A stretch of 63,610 nucleotides of DNA from Coriobacteriia bacterium (GTDB taxonomy: Bacteria > Actinomycetota > Coriobacteriia > Anaerosomatales > PALSA-660), in the NCBI GenBank assembly GCA_030652345.1, contig JAUSAU010000064.1, forward strand, positions 1-63,610. Reading direction: 5' to 3'. The number at the start of each line of letters is the position of its first letter. Position 1 is the first letter of the stretch. The position numbers and the translations under genes are program-made. The notes below the pieces were generated by a model. It was given only the letters and a program-made list of their open reading frames with translations. It was not told the DNA's origin and searched no databases. This document shows, piece by piece, positions 16,815 through 25,603 of the stretch.

Positions 16815-17234
16815 ATGACCACACCCGAGAAGCACGAGACCTACAGCGACGGCGACGTCATCATCCGCCAGGGCGAGGGCGGCGACCGGATGTTCGTCGT
16901 CGAGTCCGGCACGGTCCGCATCTACCGGACGATCCGCGAAGTCGAGACGGTCCTCGACGACCTGCGTGCCGGCGAGATGTTCGGGGAGATGGCGCTGCTC
17001 GACAATCGTGCTCGGTCGGCCTCGGCCCGTGCAGTCGGGCCCGTCGCCGTCCGCGTGATCACCCGCGACGAGTTCGCCGACATGAAGTGCGATCCCGTCC
17101 TGCGCGAGCTGCTCACGATGTTCGGCCGCCGGCTGCGCTCCATCAACGACGCGTTCGAACGGCTCAACGTCAACGAGGTGCCGCAGCGCGAGGAGCTCGC
17201 ACAACTCTGGGAGTCGCGGGACTGGTCGGTCTAG
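16815..17234 (+). CDS. Cyclic nucleotide-binding domain protein
   Basis: A 139-residue protein that is almost only a cNMP-binding (CAP_ED) beta barrel: YSDGDVIIRQGEGGDRMFVV, SGTVRIYRTIREVETVL, then the phosphate-binding cassette GEMFGEMALLDNRARSASARA, where the Glu and Arg normally hold the cyclic phosphate. There is no DNA-binding helix-turn-helix, so it is not a CRP-type regulator; the last 40 residues form a helix (LLTMFGRRLRSINDAFERL) that could dimerise. ATG 16815 is seven bases after AAGGAG; GTG 16812 is an alternative. Partner unknown. Confidence 0.85.
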   Translation: MTTPEKHETYSDGDVIIRQGEGGDRMFVVESGTVRIYRTIREVETVLDDLRAGEMFGEMALLDNRARSASARAVGPVAVRVITRDEFADMKCDPVLRELLTMFGRRLRSINDAFERLNVNEVPQREELAQLWESRDWSV

Positions 17235-17244
17235 GCGCGGGGCA

Positions 17245-18081
17245 TCAGATCGGACGGAAGCTGCGGACACTCACGGACGCGGTCACCGCGACGGGTTCAG
17301 CCATGCCGTCCAGGTCGGCGGCGAGCTCGGCGGCATCCAGGTGGCGCGCGCTCGGCCCCATGGCGACCGCGGCCGCCACCTCGGCCCTCGCGAGCGACAG
17401 AGGCCACTCGACCTCGAACTCGTCGAACGCGCTGAACAGCCCGTCGAGCTTCTCGTCGAGGCGCTCCCGCTTGTCACCGTCGACGCTCAGGAGGCCGAGG
17501 GCGACGACGAGCTCGCGCAGATGCCGCTCGGTCGGCGTGACGACGACGAGGACGCCGTCCGGCGCCAGCACGCGGTGGAACTCGGTGGCGTTGCGCGGGG
17601 CGAAGACATCGAGGATCACCGCCACCGAAGCTGTACGGATCGGCAGCGGCGCCCATACGTCGCACACGATCGCGGCCGCACGCGGGTGCGCGCGCGCCGC
17701 GCGCTTGAGCGCGTGCTTCGAGATGTCGAGCGCGATGCCGGTGCCGTCGGGAAACGCATCGAGGACGCGGGCGAGGTGCTGGCCGGTCCCGGCACCGATG
17801 TCGATGACGCAGCCGCGCGCGGGATCGGCGCCGTTGATCGCGCGGATCACCGCACTCGCGATCGGGTCGTAGTGTCCGGCTGCGAGGAACGCCTCACGCG
17901 CTGAGACCATCGCCGGCGTGTCGGCCGTTCCGGGGCGTGCGCCGCCCGGCAGCAGGTTGACGTATCCCTGCCGCGCGACGTCGAACGAGTGACCTTCTGA
18001 GCAGGACAGGGTACCCGGCGCCTCGACCAGCGGCGCGCCGCACCGGGGGCATACCAGACAGGCCACCGCATCCGCGAGCAC
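17245..18081 (-). CDS. RlmA-type rRNA (guanine-N1) methyltransferase
   Basis: A 278-residue protein with the RlmA/TlrB layout. The N terminus is a zinc finger (CLVCPRCGAPL...LSCSEGHSFDVARQGYVNLL), the substrate-recognition part of enzymes that methylate G745/G748 in 23S rRNA; the SAM-binding Rossmann fold follows with VIDIGAGTGQHLARVL and IALDISKHALKRAAR. A conserved loop PIRTASVAVILDVFAPRNATEFHRVL precedes the C-terminal domain. In actinobacteria the TlrB branch gives macrolide resistance; which base is modified here is not decidable. GTG at 18081 follows AGAGGTGGGGGC. Confidence 0.87.
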   Translation of the reverse strand: MLADAVACLVCPRCGAPLVEAPGTLSCSEGHSFDVARQGYVNLLPGGARPGTADTPAMVSAREAFLAAGHYDPIASAVIRAINGADPARGCVIDIGAGTGQHLARVLDAFPDGTGIALDISKHALKRAARAHPRAAAIVCDVWAPLPIRTASVAVILDVFAPRNATEFHRVLAPDGVLVVVTPTERHLRELVVALGLLSVDGDKRERLDEKLDGLFSAFDEFEVEWPLSLARAEVAAAVAMGPSARHLDAAELAADLDGMAEPVAVTASVSVRSFRPI

Positions 18082-18201
18082 GCCCCCACCTCTCCGTCAT
18101 CGACCACCCACCGTCGTCCCACCGGCTCATGCCCCATTCAACCACGGGCACGCCACGCCGGGCGTATGATGTGCGGCGGACATCGAGCGGGAGGGCGGGA
18201 C

Positions 18202-18699
18202 ATGGACCGGACGGTACTCGCAGCGCAGAACGTGAGCCGCATGTGCATGGTGTGCGGCACCGAGAACCCCGCGGGACTGGGAGCGCGCTTCTACAACCTG
18301 GAGGACGGCGAGCTCGTCGCGGTGTTCACGCCCCGTCCGGAACACCAGGGCTATCCCGGGCGACTGCACGGCGGTATCGCCTCGACGCTGCTCGACGAGG
18401 CGATGGGCCGCGCCCTCAATATCGCCGACCCCGAAGCGTTCGGCGTCACCGTCGAACTCAACGTCCGTTTCCGCAAGCCCGTCCCGATCGCCGACGAGGT
18501 CCGCGCCGTCTGCCGCATGACGAAGCACTCGAGCCGCCTGTTCGAGGCCAGCGGGGAGATCATCCTGCACGACGGGACCGTCGCGGTCGAAGCGTCCGGA
18601 CGCTACCTGCGCATGCCGATCGAGCGCATCGCCGAGGGCGACTTCGACGAGCAGTGGTTCGCCGACCCGCGCGACACCCCGGCCTCGATCGACGTCTGA
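18202..18699 (+). CDS. PaaI-type hotdog thioesterase
   Basis: A 165-residue cytoplasmic hotdog-fold protein. The catalytic-region motif YPGRLHGGIASTLLDEAMGRAL is typical of 4HBT/PaaI enzymes (His-Gly-Gly, then the acidic residue), and the strands VTVELNVRFRKPVPIADEV and GEIILHDGTVAVEASGRYL complete the sheet. An N-terminal MCMVCGTENPAGLG, seen in many family members, precedes it. It should hydrolyse acyl-CoA thioesters; the acyl group is unknown. ATG 18202 follows GAGGGCGGGAC. It diverges from the methyltransferase gene. Confidence 0.85.
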   Translation: MDRTVLAAQNVSRMCMVCGTENPAGLGARFYNLEDGELVAVFTPRPEHQGYPGRLHGGIASTLLDEAMGRALNIADPEAFGVTVELNVRFRKPVPIADEVRAVCRMTKHSSRLFEASGEIILHDGTVAVEASGRYLRMPIERIAEGDFDEQWFADPRDTPASIDV

Positions 18700-18873
18700 C
18701 CGCGCCGACCGCGCCGAGACAGCTGACAGGCGGCGGGTTTCCCTGTCTGACTGGAACCGTCATCCAGCGGTTGCCGAGAAGCATCGCTCTCGGATGCTAC
18801 GCTCGTGACCGGACGCACATACGGGGCGCGATCCTGCCGACGCGGACGGCCCCGTAGGACAGAAGGGGGAACC

Positions 18874-21279
18874 ATGGCTCGTCGAGGCACGCCCGTACGG
18901 CTCTGGATCGTCGCGGCGCTCTCGCTTGCGATCCTGTTCGCGATGGGGGGCATCGCGAACGCGGCGGAATCGGACAAGACGCTCGGCCTGGACGCACTCC
19001 GGGCCAAGCTCGGCACCGGCCCGCTGCAGGGCTACTTCAAGACCGTGACGCGCGGACACACGATCGAGGAGATACCGGTCGAGGTCCTCTCGGTCACGGG
19101 AGACGACCCCGCCGATGCCCTCATCATGTTCGAAGCGACCGGGACCCAGATCGCCCGTTTCGGCGGCATCGTCTCGGGCATGAGCGGTAGCCCGATCTAC
19201 GTGAAGGACGACGACGGGTTCGACAAGGTGATCGGCGCCGTCGCCTACGGCGACATGTTCACCATCGGCGGCATGGGACTCGCGACGCCGATCGAGTCCA
19301 TGGTCAAGCTCGACGTCGACTACTCACCCCGCATGCAGCCGCTCGACCGCCCGCAGCTCACCAAGAGCGGCCTCGTGGATCGCATCATCGTGGCCCCGAA
19401 CCCCTCGGCGTTCAAGGGTGCCGCCCGCAGCGGCGCGTTCGTGGCCAAACCGCTGAGCTCGGTCTTCATCGGAGGGCTCCGTCCCTCGAGCCGCACCTAT
19501 GCCCAGCTCAAGAAGGCGCTCGAGGCGCGCGGGCTCTCCGTCGTCTCGCTGGGCGCCGCGCTCTCCGCTGGGCACGACACGACCTCGACCGCCCTCGTCC
19601 CGGGCGCGTCAGTCGGCGCGCTCCTATCGCGCGGCGACCTGTGGATCGGCGGGCTCGGTACGGTCGCCTACACGGCCACCGACACCGTGGTCGCCTTCGG
19701 ACATCCCGCCTACTACCTGGGCGAGACGAGCATGTACATGACCAACGTCTGGATCAACGGCGTGTGGCCGAGCCAGTTGACGCCCTACAAGATCGGCCAC
19801 CCGACGGCACTGCGCGGAACGTTCACCCAGGACCGCTCGGCCGGCATCTACGGCACGACCGGCGCGCTCCCCGATGAGGTCGCGTTCACCTCGCGCGCCG
19901 TACTCAAGGACAGCGGCCGTGAGGCGACCTCGAACGTGTATCTGGCGAGTAAGCTCCTGAACTCGGGCATGACCAGCCTCTTCAGCGGAAGCGCCTCGTC
20001 GATCGCCGCGTCACGGCTCTTCGACGCTGCCACCACGCCCGGGAGCGCTCTCACCACGGCGACCGTCCGCGTGAGCGACGGGACGACCGAGTACGACGTT
20101 GTCATGACCAACGTCGTGGACAGCCCCTACGACATCCCGTCGTCGGTCGGCGCGGACGTCAACTACATCGTCAGCGAGCTCCTGAGCGTGCTGGCCGACG
20201 GTGTCGAGGAGCCCAGGATCCTCTCGGTCGACACCGAGTCCGAGATCAGCACCGCGCGCAACTTCGGCCGCGTCGTAGCCGTCGCCCCGGAGGCTGGCCT
20301 CAAGATCGGCGCGAACCGCATCAAGGTCTCGGTCCTGGCCTACGGCGTGCGGGCCACGCAGACGGTCGACGCCACGATCAACCTGCCCGCCGGCACGCCG
20401 CTGACCGGTACGTTGATCGCTGCCGGCCCCGGGGGCGACACCTCCGGGATGGAGATGACGAGCGGCGATCCCGGCTCGGCGCCGCAGGCGCCGGCAGCCC
20501 GCAGATCGATCGCGCAGATCGTCGATGAGCTCAACGCCGTCCTGCCGAACAACACCCTGACCGTCAGCTTCCGAGCGGAGCCCGTCGGCGACCCGTTCTC
20601 GGACGCGCCTCCCAGCTCGGACGCGACGATCTCGATCGATGCGACGACCGCCACGCCATGGGTCATAGCCGGACAGGCGACCCTCATGGCGCCCGGCATC
20701 ACAGCGCAGGCGTTCCCGAACCCGATCCCGTACGGTGACGTCGCGATCATCGCCGGCGAGATCAGCGGCATCGACAATCCCTGCACCGTCTCGATCTACG
20801 GGACGCCGGTGGGATCGGACGTCGAGACGCTGCTCGCGACGGAGACCGCCACAGTCGCCGAGGGCACGATCGGTTTCGGAGCGGAACTCTGGGACCTTGA
20901 GACGAACACGAGGATCCGCGTCCACATCGACGGCACGTCGACCTACGCTCCCGCCGACACCACGTTCGACCTCGGTGTCCGTGCCCGCGTCCTCGTCGGC
21001 ACCTCCGCACGCACAGTGCGCCGCGGGCGCAGCGTCACACTGACCGCGCTCGTCGCCAACGGCGCGAACACCGGCCCCGTGACGTTCCAGTACTACAACG
21101 CCGCGCGCCGCCGCTGGACGCCGATCGGTGTCCGGTCGCTGGTCGCGGGTGACCCGTACGCACGCGCCACGATCGGGTGGCGCCCGCCCCGCGGCACCAC
21201 GCGCGTCCGCGTCGTCTACGGCGGGGGCATCTTCAACGCGGGGGCCGTATCCTCGTACACGAACGTGACCGCCCGCTAG
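18874..21279 (+). CDS. Secreted SpoIVB-like S55-family peptidase with C-terminal Ig-like domain
   Basis: An 801-residue exported protein. Signal peptide: LWIVAALSLAILFAMGGIANA, cleaved after residue 28 or so. Residues about 45-290 resemble the S55 (SpoIVB) peptidase domain, with GGIVSGMSGSPIYV (Ser in MSGSP at 103-107), IGAVAYGD and TVVAFGHPAYYLGETSMYM; S55 enzymes are serine peptidases acting outside the membrane. The long middle is beta-rich and contains VDSPYDIPSSVGADVNYIV. The last 90 residues (TVRRGRSVTLTALVANG...GTTRVRVVYGG) match an Ig-like module that recurs in other secreted proteins here. ATG 18874 follows AAGGGGGA. Followed by a terminator. No sporulation genes were seen nearby. 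Confidence 0.82.
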   Translation: MARRGTPVRLWIVAALSLAILFAMGGIANAAESDKTLGLDALRAKLGTGPLQGYFKTVTRGHTIEEIPVEVLSVTGDDPADALIMFEATGTQIARFGGIVSGMSGSPIYVKDDDGFDKVIGAVAYGDMFTIGGMGLATPIESMVKLDVDYSPRMQPLDRPQLTKSGLVDRIIVAPNPSAFKGAARSGAFVAKPLSSVFIGGLRPSSRTYAQLKKALEARGLSVVSLGAALSAGHDTTSTALVPGASVGALLSRGDLWIGGLGTVAYTATDTVVAFGHPAYYLGETSMYMTNVWINGVWPSQLTPYKIGHPTALRGTFTQDRSAGIYGTTGALPDEVAFTSRAVLKDSGREATSNVYLASKLLNSGMTSLFSGSASSIAASRLFDAATTPGSALTTATVRVSDGTTEYDVVMTNVVDSPYDIPSSVGADVNYIVSELLSVLADGVEEPRILSVDTESEISTARNFGRVVAVAPEAGLKIGANRIKVSVLAYGVRATQTVDATINLPAGTPLTGTLIAAGPGGDTSGMEMTSGDPGSAPQAPAARRSIAQIVDELNAVLPNNTLTVSFRAEPVGDPFSDAPPSSDATISIDATTATPWVIAGQATLMAPGITAQAFPNPIPYGDVAIIAGEISGIDNPCTVSIYGTPVGSDVETLLATETATVAEGTIGFGAELWDLETNTRIRVHIDGTSTYAPADTTFDLGVRARVLVGTSARTVRRGRSVTLTALVANGANTGPVTFQYYNAARRRWTPIGVRSLVAGDPYARATIGWRPPRGTTRVRVVYGGGIFNAGAVSSYTNVTAR

Positions 21280-21300
21280 GAGTTCCGAGCGGATGTGATG

Positions 21301-21333
21301 AAGCCCCCGGCGGAGAACGAGCGCCGGGGGCTT
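21301..21333 (+). terminator. Terminator hairpin after the S55 peptidase gene
   Basis: AAGCCCCCGGCG (21301-21312) pairs exactly with 21322-21333 around a nine-base loop, 22 bases after the stop, followed by CTCCGTAT. Confidence 0.75.
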
Positions 21334-21403
21334 CTCCGTATCGCGTGCCCACCACAGCTGCACCCATCTATACTTGTGACATCGACACCGAGGCGGAGGT
21401 GGC

Positions 21404-22369
21404 ATGCAGGCCCTGTGGCTCGAGGATGGGAAGCTCTCCGTCGCCGACGTACCCGTCCCCCGGGTGCCCGATGAGGCACTCATCCGTATCCGCCTCTCGG
21501 GCATCTGCGGTACCGACCTCGAACTCGTCCGCGGCTACTACCCGTACACCGGCGTCCTCGGCCACGAGTTCGTCGGCGAGGTGGTCGAGTCGCCCGATCC
21601 CGCATGGGTCGGCGCCCGCGTGGTGGGCGAGATCAACGCAGCGTGCGGCGGTTGCGAGGCTTGCCGGCACGGTCGCCCCACGCACTGCGAGACGCGCACC
21701 GTGCTCGGGATCGTCGAACGCGACGGCGTCCACGCGGAGTTCGCCTCCCTGCCCCTGTCCAACCTGCACCGCGTCCCGGGCTCCGTCAGCGACGAGGCGG
21801 CCGTCTTCACCGAACCGCTCGCTGCGGCGGTCGAGATCACCGAGCAGGTGACGATCTGCCCGGGTGACCGCGTCCTGCTCGTCGGCGCCGGCCGGCTCGG
21901 CCAGCTGATCGCCCGCGTGCTCACGCGCACGGGGGCGCACGTGCGCGTGGTCGCACGACACGAGCACCAGCGCGCGCTTCTCGCTCTGTGCGGCATCGAG
22001 ACGCTCGACGCGGGCGACGTGGAACCCCGGCGCTGGGACGTCGTCGTCGAGGCGACGGGCTCACCGTCGGGGCTTGAGATCGCCCGCGCCGCGCTGAGGC
22101 CCCGCGGGACGCTCGTGCTCAAGTCGACGTATCACGGCGAGGTCACCCTCGACCTGTCTCCGTTCGTGGTCGACGAGATCACGATCATCGGCTCGCGGTG
22201 CGGGCCATTCGGTCCGGCGCTCGCGCTTCTCGAGAGCGGGGCGATCGATCCCACGCCGCTGATCGCAGGCCGCTTCGCACTCGACGACGCCATCGATGCG
22301 ATGGATGTCGCCGCGCGCCCCGGCACGATGAAGATCCTGCTCGTTCCGGGAGAGAGCCCCCGCGGATGA
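21404..22369 (+). CDS. Zinc-dependent medium-chain alcohol dehydrogenase
   Basis: A 321-residue NAD(P)-linked dehydrogenase of the MDR family. Catalytic zinc residues are in GICGTDLELV (Cys) and LGHEFVGEVVES (His-Glu); the structural zinc site is CGGCEACRHGRPTHC; the cofactor fold has VLLVGAGRLGQLIARVL. It is slightly shorter than classical 340-residue members. Alcohol or sugar-alcohol substrate unknown. The stop TGA overlaps the ATG of the next gene (ATGA at 22366-22369), so the enzyme is translationally coupled to the zinc-ribbon/Gly-Cys-tail protein and the radical SAM gene, an unusual neighbourhood. Confidence 0.92.
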   Translation: MQALWLEDGKLSVADVPVPRVPDEALIRIRLSGICGTDLELVRGYYPYTGVLGHEFVGEVVESPDPAWVGARVVGEINAACGGCEACRHGRPTHCETRTVLGIVERDGVHAEFASLPLSNLHRVPGSVSDEAAVFTEPLAAAVEITEQVTICPGDRVLLVGAGRLGQLIARVLTRTGAHVRVVARHEHQRALLALCGIETLDAGDVEPRRWDVVVEATGSPSGLEIARAALRPRGTLVLKSTYHGEVTLDLSPFVVDEITIIGSRCGPFGPALALLESGAIDPTPLIAGRFALDDAIDAMDVAARPGTMKILLVPGESPRG

Positions 22370-23442
22370 GTACGGAGACCGTGATCTGCCCGAAGTGCGG
22401 TGCGGAGAACACCGCGCGCGCCACGTACTGCTGGGTCTGCCTGGAGCGGTTCGGGCCGGCGGCCGCACCGATCGACTGGGACCGCGCGGCCGCACCGGGC
22501 GCCGGGGGGCCGATCCCGGGCAGCGGAGTCCCACGCGCATGGCCCGCCTGGATCGGCGCCACGATCGCCATCGTCACCGTCGTGGCAGTGCTGGCGGCCG
22601 CAGTCGTCGCGATCCGCTGGTTCGACGTCCCGGTCCCCCTCGTCGGTCATCCGTACGCGATCTCCCACTACACCGCGACCTTCTCGCCCCAGCGGGCATA
22701 CGGGTTCCTGAGCGGCGACGCGGCGGTCGAGCTGCGCATCACCTACGACGTCCGCAGCGGCTCGCGAGACGCGGGTTTCAAGTTCGTCGGCACGAGCGGC
22801 GTCTCCGACGTGTCGGTCACCGACGGCGCCGGCGCCCCCCTGCCGTTCAGGGTCGACACGACCACGTACGACGAGGACCGCATCGATTGGTCGTTCCCGC
22901 CCCTGTCCCGCGGCGAGACGACGGTGGTCGTCCGGTTCGTGAGCAACCAAGCGCTGCGTCCGAATGGCAACGGCATCGAGCTCGCCGCCGCGTGGCCGCG
23001 CGCCTTCAGCGTTCCCGTGCACGACGCGACGTTCATGCTCGAGGTCCCGCCCGGGACACCCGTCGAGCCGTACCGGACGAAGCCGCAGGGTGGCTCCCTT
23101 CAGTACCTGGGCGGCAGGCAGGTACTCCTCGCCCATCAGTCGCGCCTCTCCGTCGACGAGGTCCTCCTGGCGGTGGGCACCGCGGAACCGCCCTCGACCG
23201 TGGCGCTCGCCACGCGTGCGTTCGGCGGGACGCCGGATCCGTTCCTCTGTATGTGGTGGAGCCTGCTTGGCATCCTGTTCATCACCACCGTCGGGGTGCT
23301 GGCCCGCAACGGTGGGCGTGCCGGAGGCCGCTGGAGCGGGTCGGGCGGCGACGGTGGCGGGTGGTTCAGCGGCGGCGGCGACAGCGGAGGCGGTTGCGGG
23401 GGTTGCGGGGGTTGCGGCGGGTGCGGAGGATGCGGTGGGTGA
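22366..23442 (+). CDS. Membrane protein with N-terminal zinc ribbon and C-terminal (Cys-Gly-Gly)5 tail
   Basis: A 358-residue protein of unrecognised family. Cys 8, 11, 22 and 25 (VICPKCGAENTARATYCWVC) form a zinc ribbon on the cytoplasmic side; a transmembrane helix, WIGATIAIVTVVAVLAAAVV, follows near residue 65. Residues about 90-290 form a beta-rich outer domain (HYTATFSPQRAYGFLSG, TTVVVRFVSNQALRPNG), and a second transmembrane helix (WWSLLGILFITTVGVLA) precedes a Gly-rich tail. The tail ends in five exact Cys-Gly-Gly units, cysteines at 344, 347, 350, 353 and 356. The next gene, a radical SAM/SPASM enzyme, starts inside its last codons. The tail is a plausible substrate for that enzyme. 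Confidence 0.8.
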   Translation: MSTETVICPKCGAENTARATYCWVCLERFGPAAAPIDWDRAAAPGAGGPIPGSGVPRAWPAWIGATIAIVTVVAVLAAAVVAIRWFDVPVPLVGHPYAISHYTATFSPQRAYGFLSGDAAVELRITYDVRSGSRDAGFKFVGTSGVSDVSVTDGAGAPLPFRVDTTTYDEDRIDWSFPPLSRGETTVVVRFVSNQALRPNGNGIELAAAWPRAFSVPVHDATFMLEVPPGTPVEPYRTKPQGGSLQYLGGRQVLLAHQSRLSVDEVLLAVGTAEPPSTVALATRAFGGTPDPFLCMWWSLLGILFITTVGVLARNGGRAGGRWSGSGGDGGGWFSGGGDSGGGCGGCGGCGGCGGCGG

Positions 23443-24466
23443 CGTGACGCGCGTCGAACGCTTCGGAGAGCCGTTCTTCCTTCAGTGGAACCTCACGGAC
23501 CGCTGCAACCTCGACTGCGCTCACTGCTATCGGGAGTCGCCGGTCGAGGACCTGGACGAGGCGGGGCTCACATCGGTGGTGGACGCGTTCGCCGCCTTCA
23601 TCACGGAGAGTGGCCGCGACGGGCGCGTGATGCTGTCCGGGGGCGAGCCGCTGCTCAGCCCGCATCTCTTCCCACTGATCGAACGCAGCAGGGCGCACGG
23701 CCTGCCCGTCCGCGTGCTCAGCAACGGCACGCTGATCGACGAGGTGATGGCTCGCCGACTCGCGGCCGCGGGAGTGCAGGCGGTACAGGTGAGCGTCGAC
23801 GGCGGTCGGCGGACACACGACGCGGTCCGTGGAGCCGGCACGTTCGATCGCGCTCTGGCGGGCATGGCGGCGCTGAGAGCGGTAGGCGTCGACGTCACTC
23901 TGGCGATGACGCTCTCGTCGGCGAACGTCCGGGACCTGCCGGCCGTGCTCAGGATCGCGGAGAACGCGGCCTCACGCTTCCACATCGCGCGCCACGTCCC
24001 GATCGGACGCGGCGCGGCGCTCGATGCCCGCCCGCTCTCGCCCACCGAGCTGCGGCGGGCGCTGGTCTACCTGAAACGTCGGCGCAGGCGGCTCGCCCGA
24101 AGCGGCACCGATCTGACCTTGCGCGACCCCCTCTGGAAGGCGCTGTTGCTCCGCGGGCCCGGATGCGAGGACTGCGTCAGCGGCTGCTCGGTCGGCTACA
24201 ACGGCCTCTGCATCGACGCCGACGGGACCGCCTTCCCGTGCAGACGACTCCCCGTGAGACTCGGGAACGCCCTGACGACCCCGTTCCCGGAGCTGTGGGC
24301 ACACCCGGCGCTTGCCCGGATGCGTGACCGCGACACGCTCGAGGGTCGATGCGGCCGATGCGAGATCAGGTGGTCATGCGGCGGCTGTCGAGCGGTCGCC
24401 GAGGCACTCCTCGGCCACCCGATGGCGGAGGACCCGCAGTGCTTCCGCCGGGTGCCGCAGCCCTGA
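23435..24466 (+). CDS. Radical SAM/SPASM-domain protein, putative peptide maturase
   Basis: A 343-residue enzyme. The radical SAM cluster motif is RCNLDCAHC (Cys 24, 28, 31) inside FLQWNLTDRCNLDC. The SAM-binding GGEP motif is LSGGEPLLSPHLFPLI. The C-terminal SPASM region has many cysteines for additional 4Fe-4S clusters: GCEDCVSGCSVGYNGLC, FPCRRLPVRLGN, RCGRCEIRWSCGGCRA and DPQCFR. SPASM proteins modify ribosomal peptides or process heme and cofactors. GTG 23435 has GGAGG five bases upstream, within the Gly-Cys codons of the preceding gene, and overlaps that gene by eight bases; GTG 23444 is the alternative. Tight coupling to the Cys-Gly-Gly tail protein suggests that tail as substrate. Confidence 0.9.
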   Translation: MGDVTRVERFGEPFFLQWNLTDRCNLDCAHCYRESPVEDLDEAGLTSVVDAFAAFITESGRDGRVMLSGGEPLLSPHLFPLIERSRAHGLPVRVLSNGTLIDEVMARRLAAAGVQAVQVSVDGGRRTHDAVRGAGTFDRALAGMAALRAVGVDVTLAMTLSSANVRDLPAVLRIAENAASRFHIARHVPIGRGAALDARPLSPTELRRALVYLKRRRRRLARSGTDLTLRDPLWKALLLRGPGCEDCVSGCSVGYNGLCIDADGTAFPCRRLPVRLGNALTTPFPELWAHPALARMRDRDTLEGRCGRCEIRWSCGGCRAVAEALLGHPMAEDPQCFRRVPQP

Positions 24467-24595
24467 TATCCGCCGTCCACCGCGAAAGCCACGCCGTCGG
24501 GCACTAGGGGGCCGCTCGTCTGTTCACACGCCGGAGTACCGACGCTACTCTGAGTGGCGCGGAGCACACTCCGTAGCGCGATCCGGGGGGCCGGC

Positions 24596-25522
24596 ATGCA
24601 GCACGTCAAGGCGTTCGTCCTGCGTCACTTCGAAGTCTCGGTCGTGGTCGTGCTCGTTCTCGCGACCGCGTTCGCGGTCCTGTTCGCGGACAACCGACTC
24701 GCGTTCCTGAACTTCTTCTACATCCCGACACTCGTCGCCGCCTACTTCCTCGGAAGGAAGCAGGGTGTGCTCGTCGCGGTCGTAGGCGTGCTCATGGTGT
24801 GGGTCTACGCGATCCCCGACCCGACCCGTTTCGGCGAATCCGCCGAGCAGGCTCTCGTCAGCCTCTTCCTGTGGGGCGCGTTCGTCATCGTGACCGCGTT
24901 CGTCGTCGGAACGCTTTACGAGTTCAAGAAGAGCGCCGTGGACGACCTGCGCCAGGCGTACCAGGGCATCCTTGCCATCCTCGCGAAGTTCATCGACGCC
25001 GTGGACAGCTACACGCAGGAGCACTCCATGCGCGTCTCCGGCCTCGCGGCCAAGATCGCCGAGCGCATGGGACTGCCTGAGAGCGACATCGAGAGCGTGC
25101 GCGTCGCCGGGCTGCTGCACGACATCGGCAAGATCGACGTCAGCCTCGACGTCCTGCGCAAGGCCTCGGTACTCGATGACTCCGAGTGGGCGCAGGTCCG
25201 TACCCACCCGACGAAGGGCACGGCGCTGCTCCAGCCGGTCGGCGGACTCCTGAGCGACGTCGTCCCGCTCGTCGAGTGCCACCACGAGTGCTTCGACGGC
25301 TCTGGCTACCTGGGCAAGAAGGGAGCCGAGATCCCTCTTGGCGCGCGGATCCTCGCGGTCGCCGACTCCTATGACGCCATGGTGTGCGACCGGCCGTACC
25401 GTACGGGCAGGACGCCGGCGGAGGCGCTCAAGGAGGTCGAGCGCTGCAGCGGCACGCAGTTCGATCCCACGGTCGTGGACGCGTTCAAATCGGTCATGCA
25501 CCTCGAGCTCGAGTACGCCTGA
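24596..25522 (+). CDS. Membrane HD-GYP-type phosphodiesterase
   Basis: A 308-residue protein. Residues about 1-120 contain four hydrophobic helices (LRHFEVSVVVVLVLATAFAV; FLNFFYIPTLVAAYFLG; VLVAVVGVLMVWVYAI; LFLWGAFVIVTAFVVGTLYE), an integral membrane sensor. The cytoplasmic HD-GYP-like domain has SYTQEHSMRVSGLAAKIAE, LLHDIGKID (HD at 175-176), VECHHECFDGSGYLG and ARILAVADSYDAMVCDRPYR. The defining GYP is GYL (237-239), a mild departure. Such domains hydrolyse cyclic di-GMP, and the metal-binding His/Asp residues look intact. ATG 24596 was chosen by GGGGGG five bases upstream. Convergent with the next gene across a hairpin. Confidence 0.88.
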   Translation: MQHVKAFVLRHFEVSVVVVLVLATAFAVLFADNRLAFLNFFYIPTLVAAYFLGRKQGVLVAVVGVLMVWVYAIPDPTRFGESAEQALVSLFLWGAFVIVTAFVVGTLYEFKKSAVDDLRQAYQGILAILAKFIDAVDSYTQEHSMRVSGLAAKIAERMGLPESDIESVRVAGLLHDIGKIDVSLDVLRKASVLDDSEWAQVRTHPTKGTALLQPVGGLLSDVVPLVECHHECFDGSGYLGKKGAEIPLGARILAVADSYDAMVCDRPYRTGRTPAEALKEVERCSGTQFDPTVVDAFKSVMHLELEYA

Positions 25523-25553
25523 GCCGGGCACGCTGCGCAGCGTCAGCACACGA

Positions 25554-25581
25554 AGAGGGTCCCCCTTTCGGAGGACCCTCT
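25554..25581 (+). terminator. Bidirectional terminator hairpin
   Basis: AGAGGGTCC (25554-25562) pairs exactly with 25573-25581 around a ten-base loop, followed by CTTGTCGTTCT. It lies in the 81-base gap between the convergent HD-GYP gene and a secreted-protein gene and could serve both. Confidence 0.7.
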
Positions 25582-25603
25582 CTTGTCGTTCTGTCGGCTG
25601 TGA

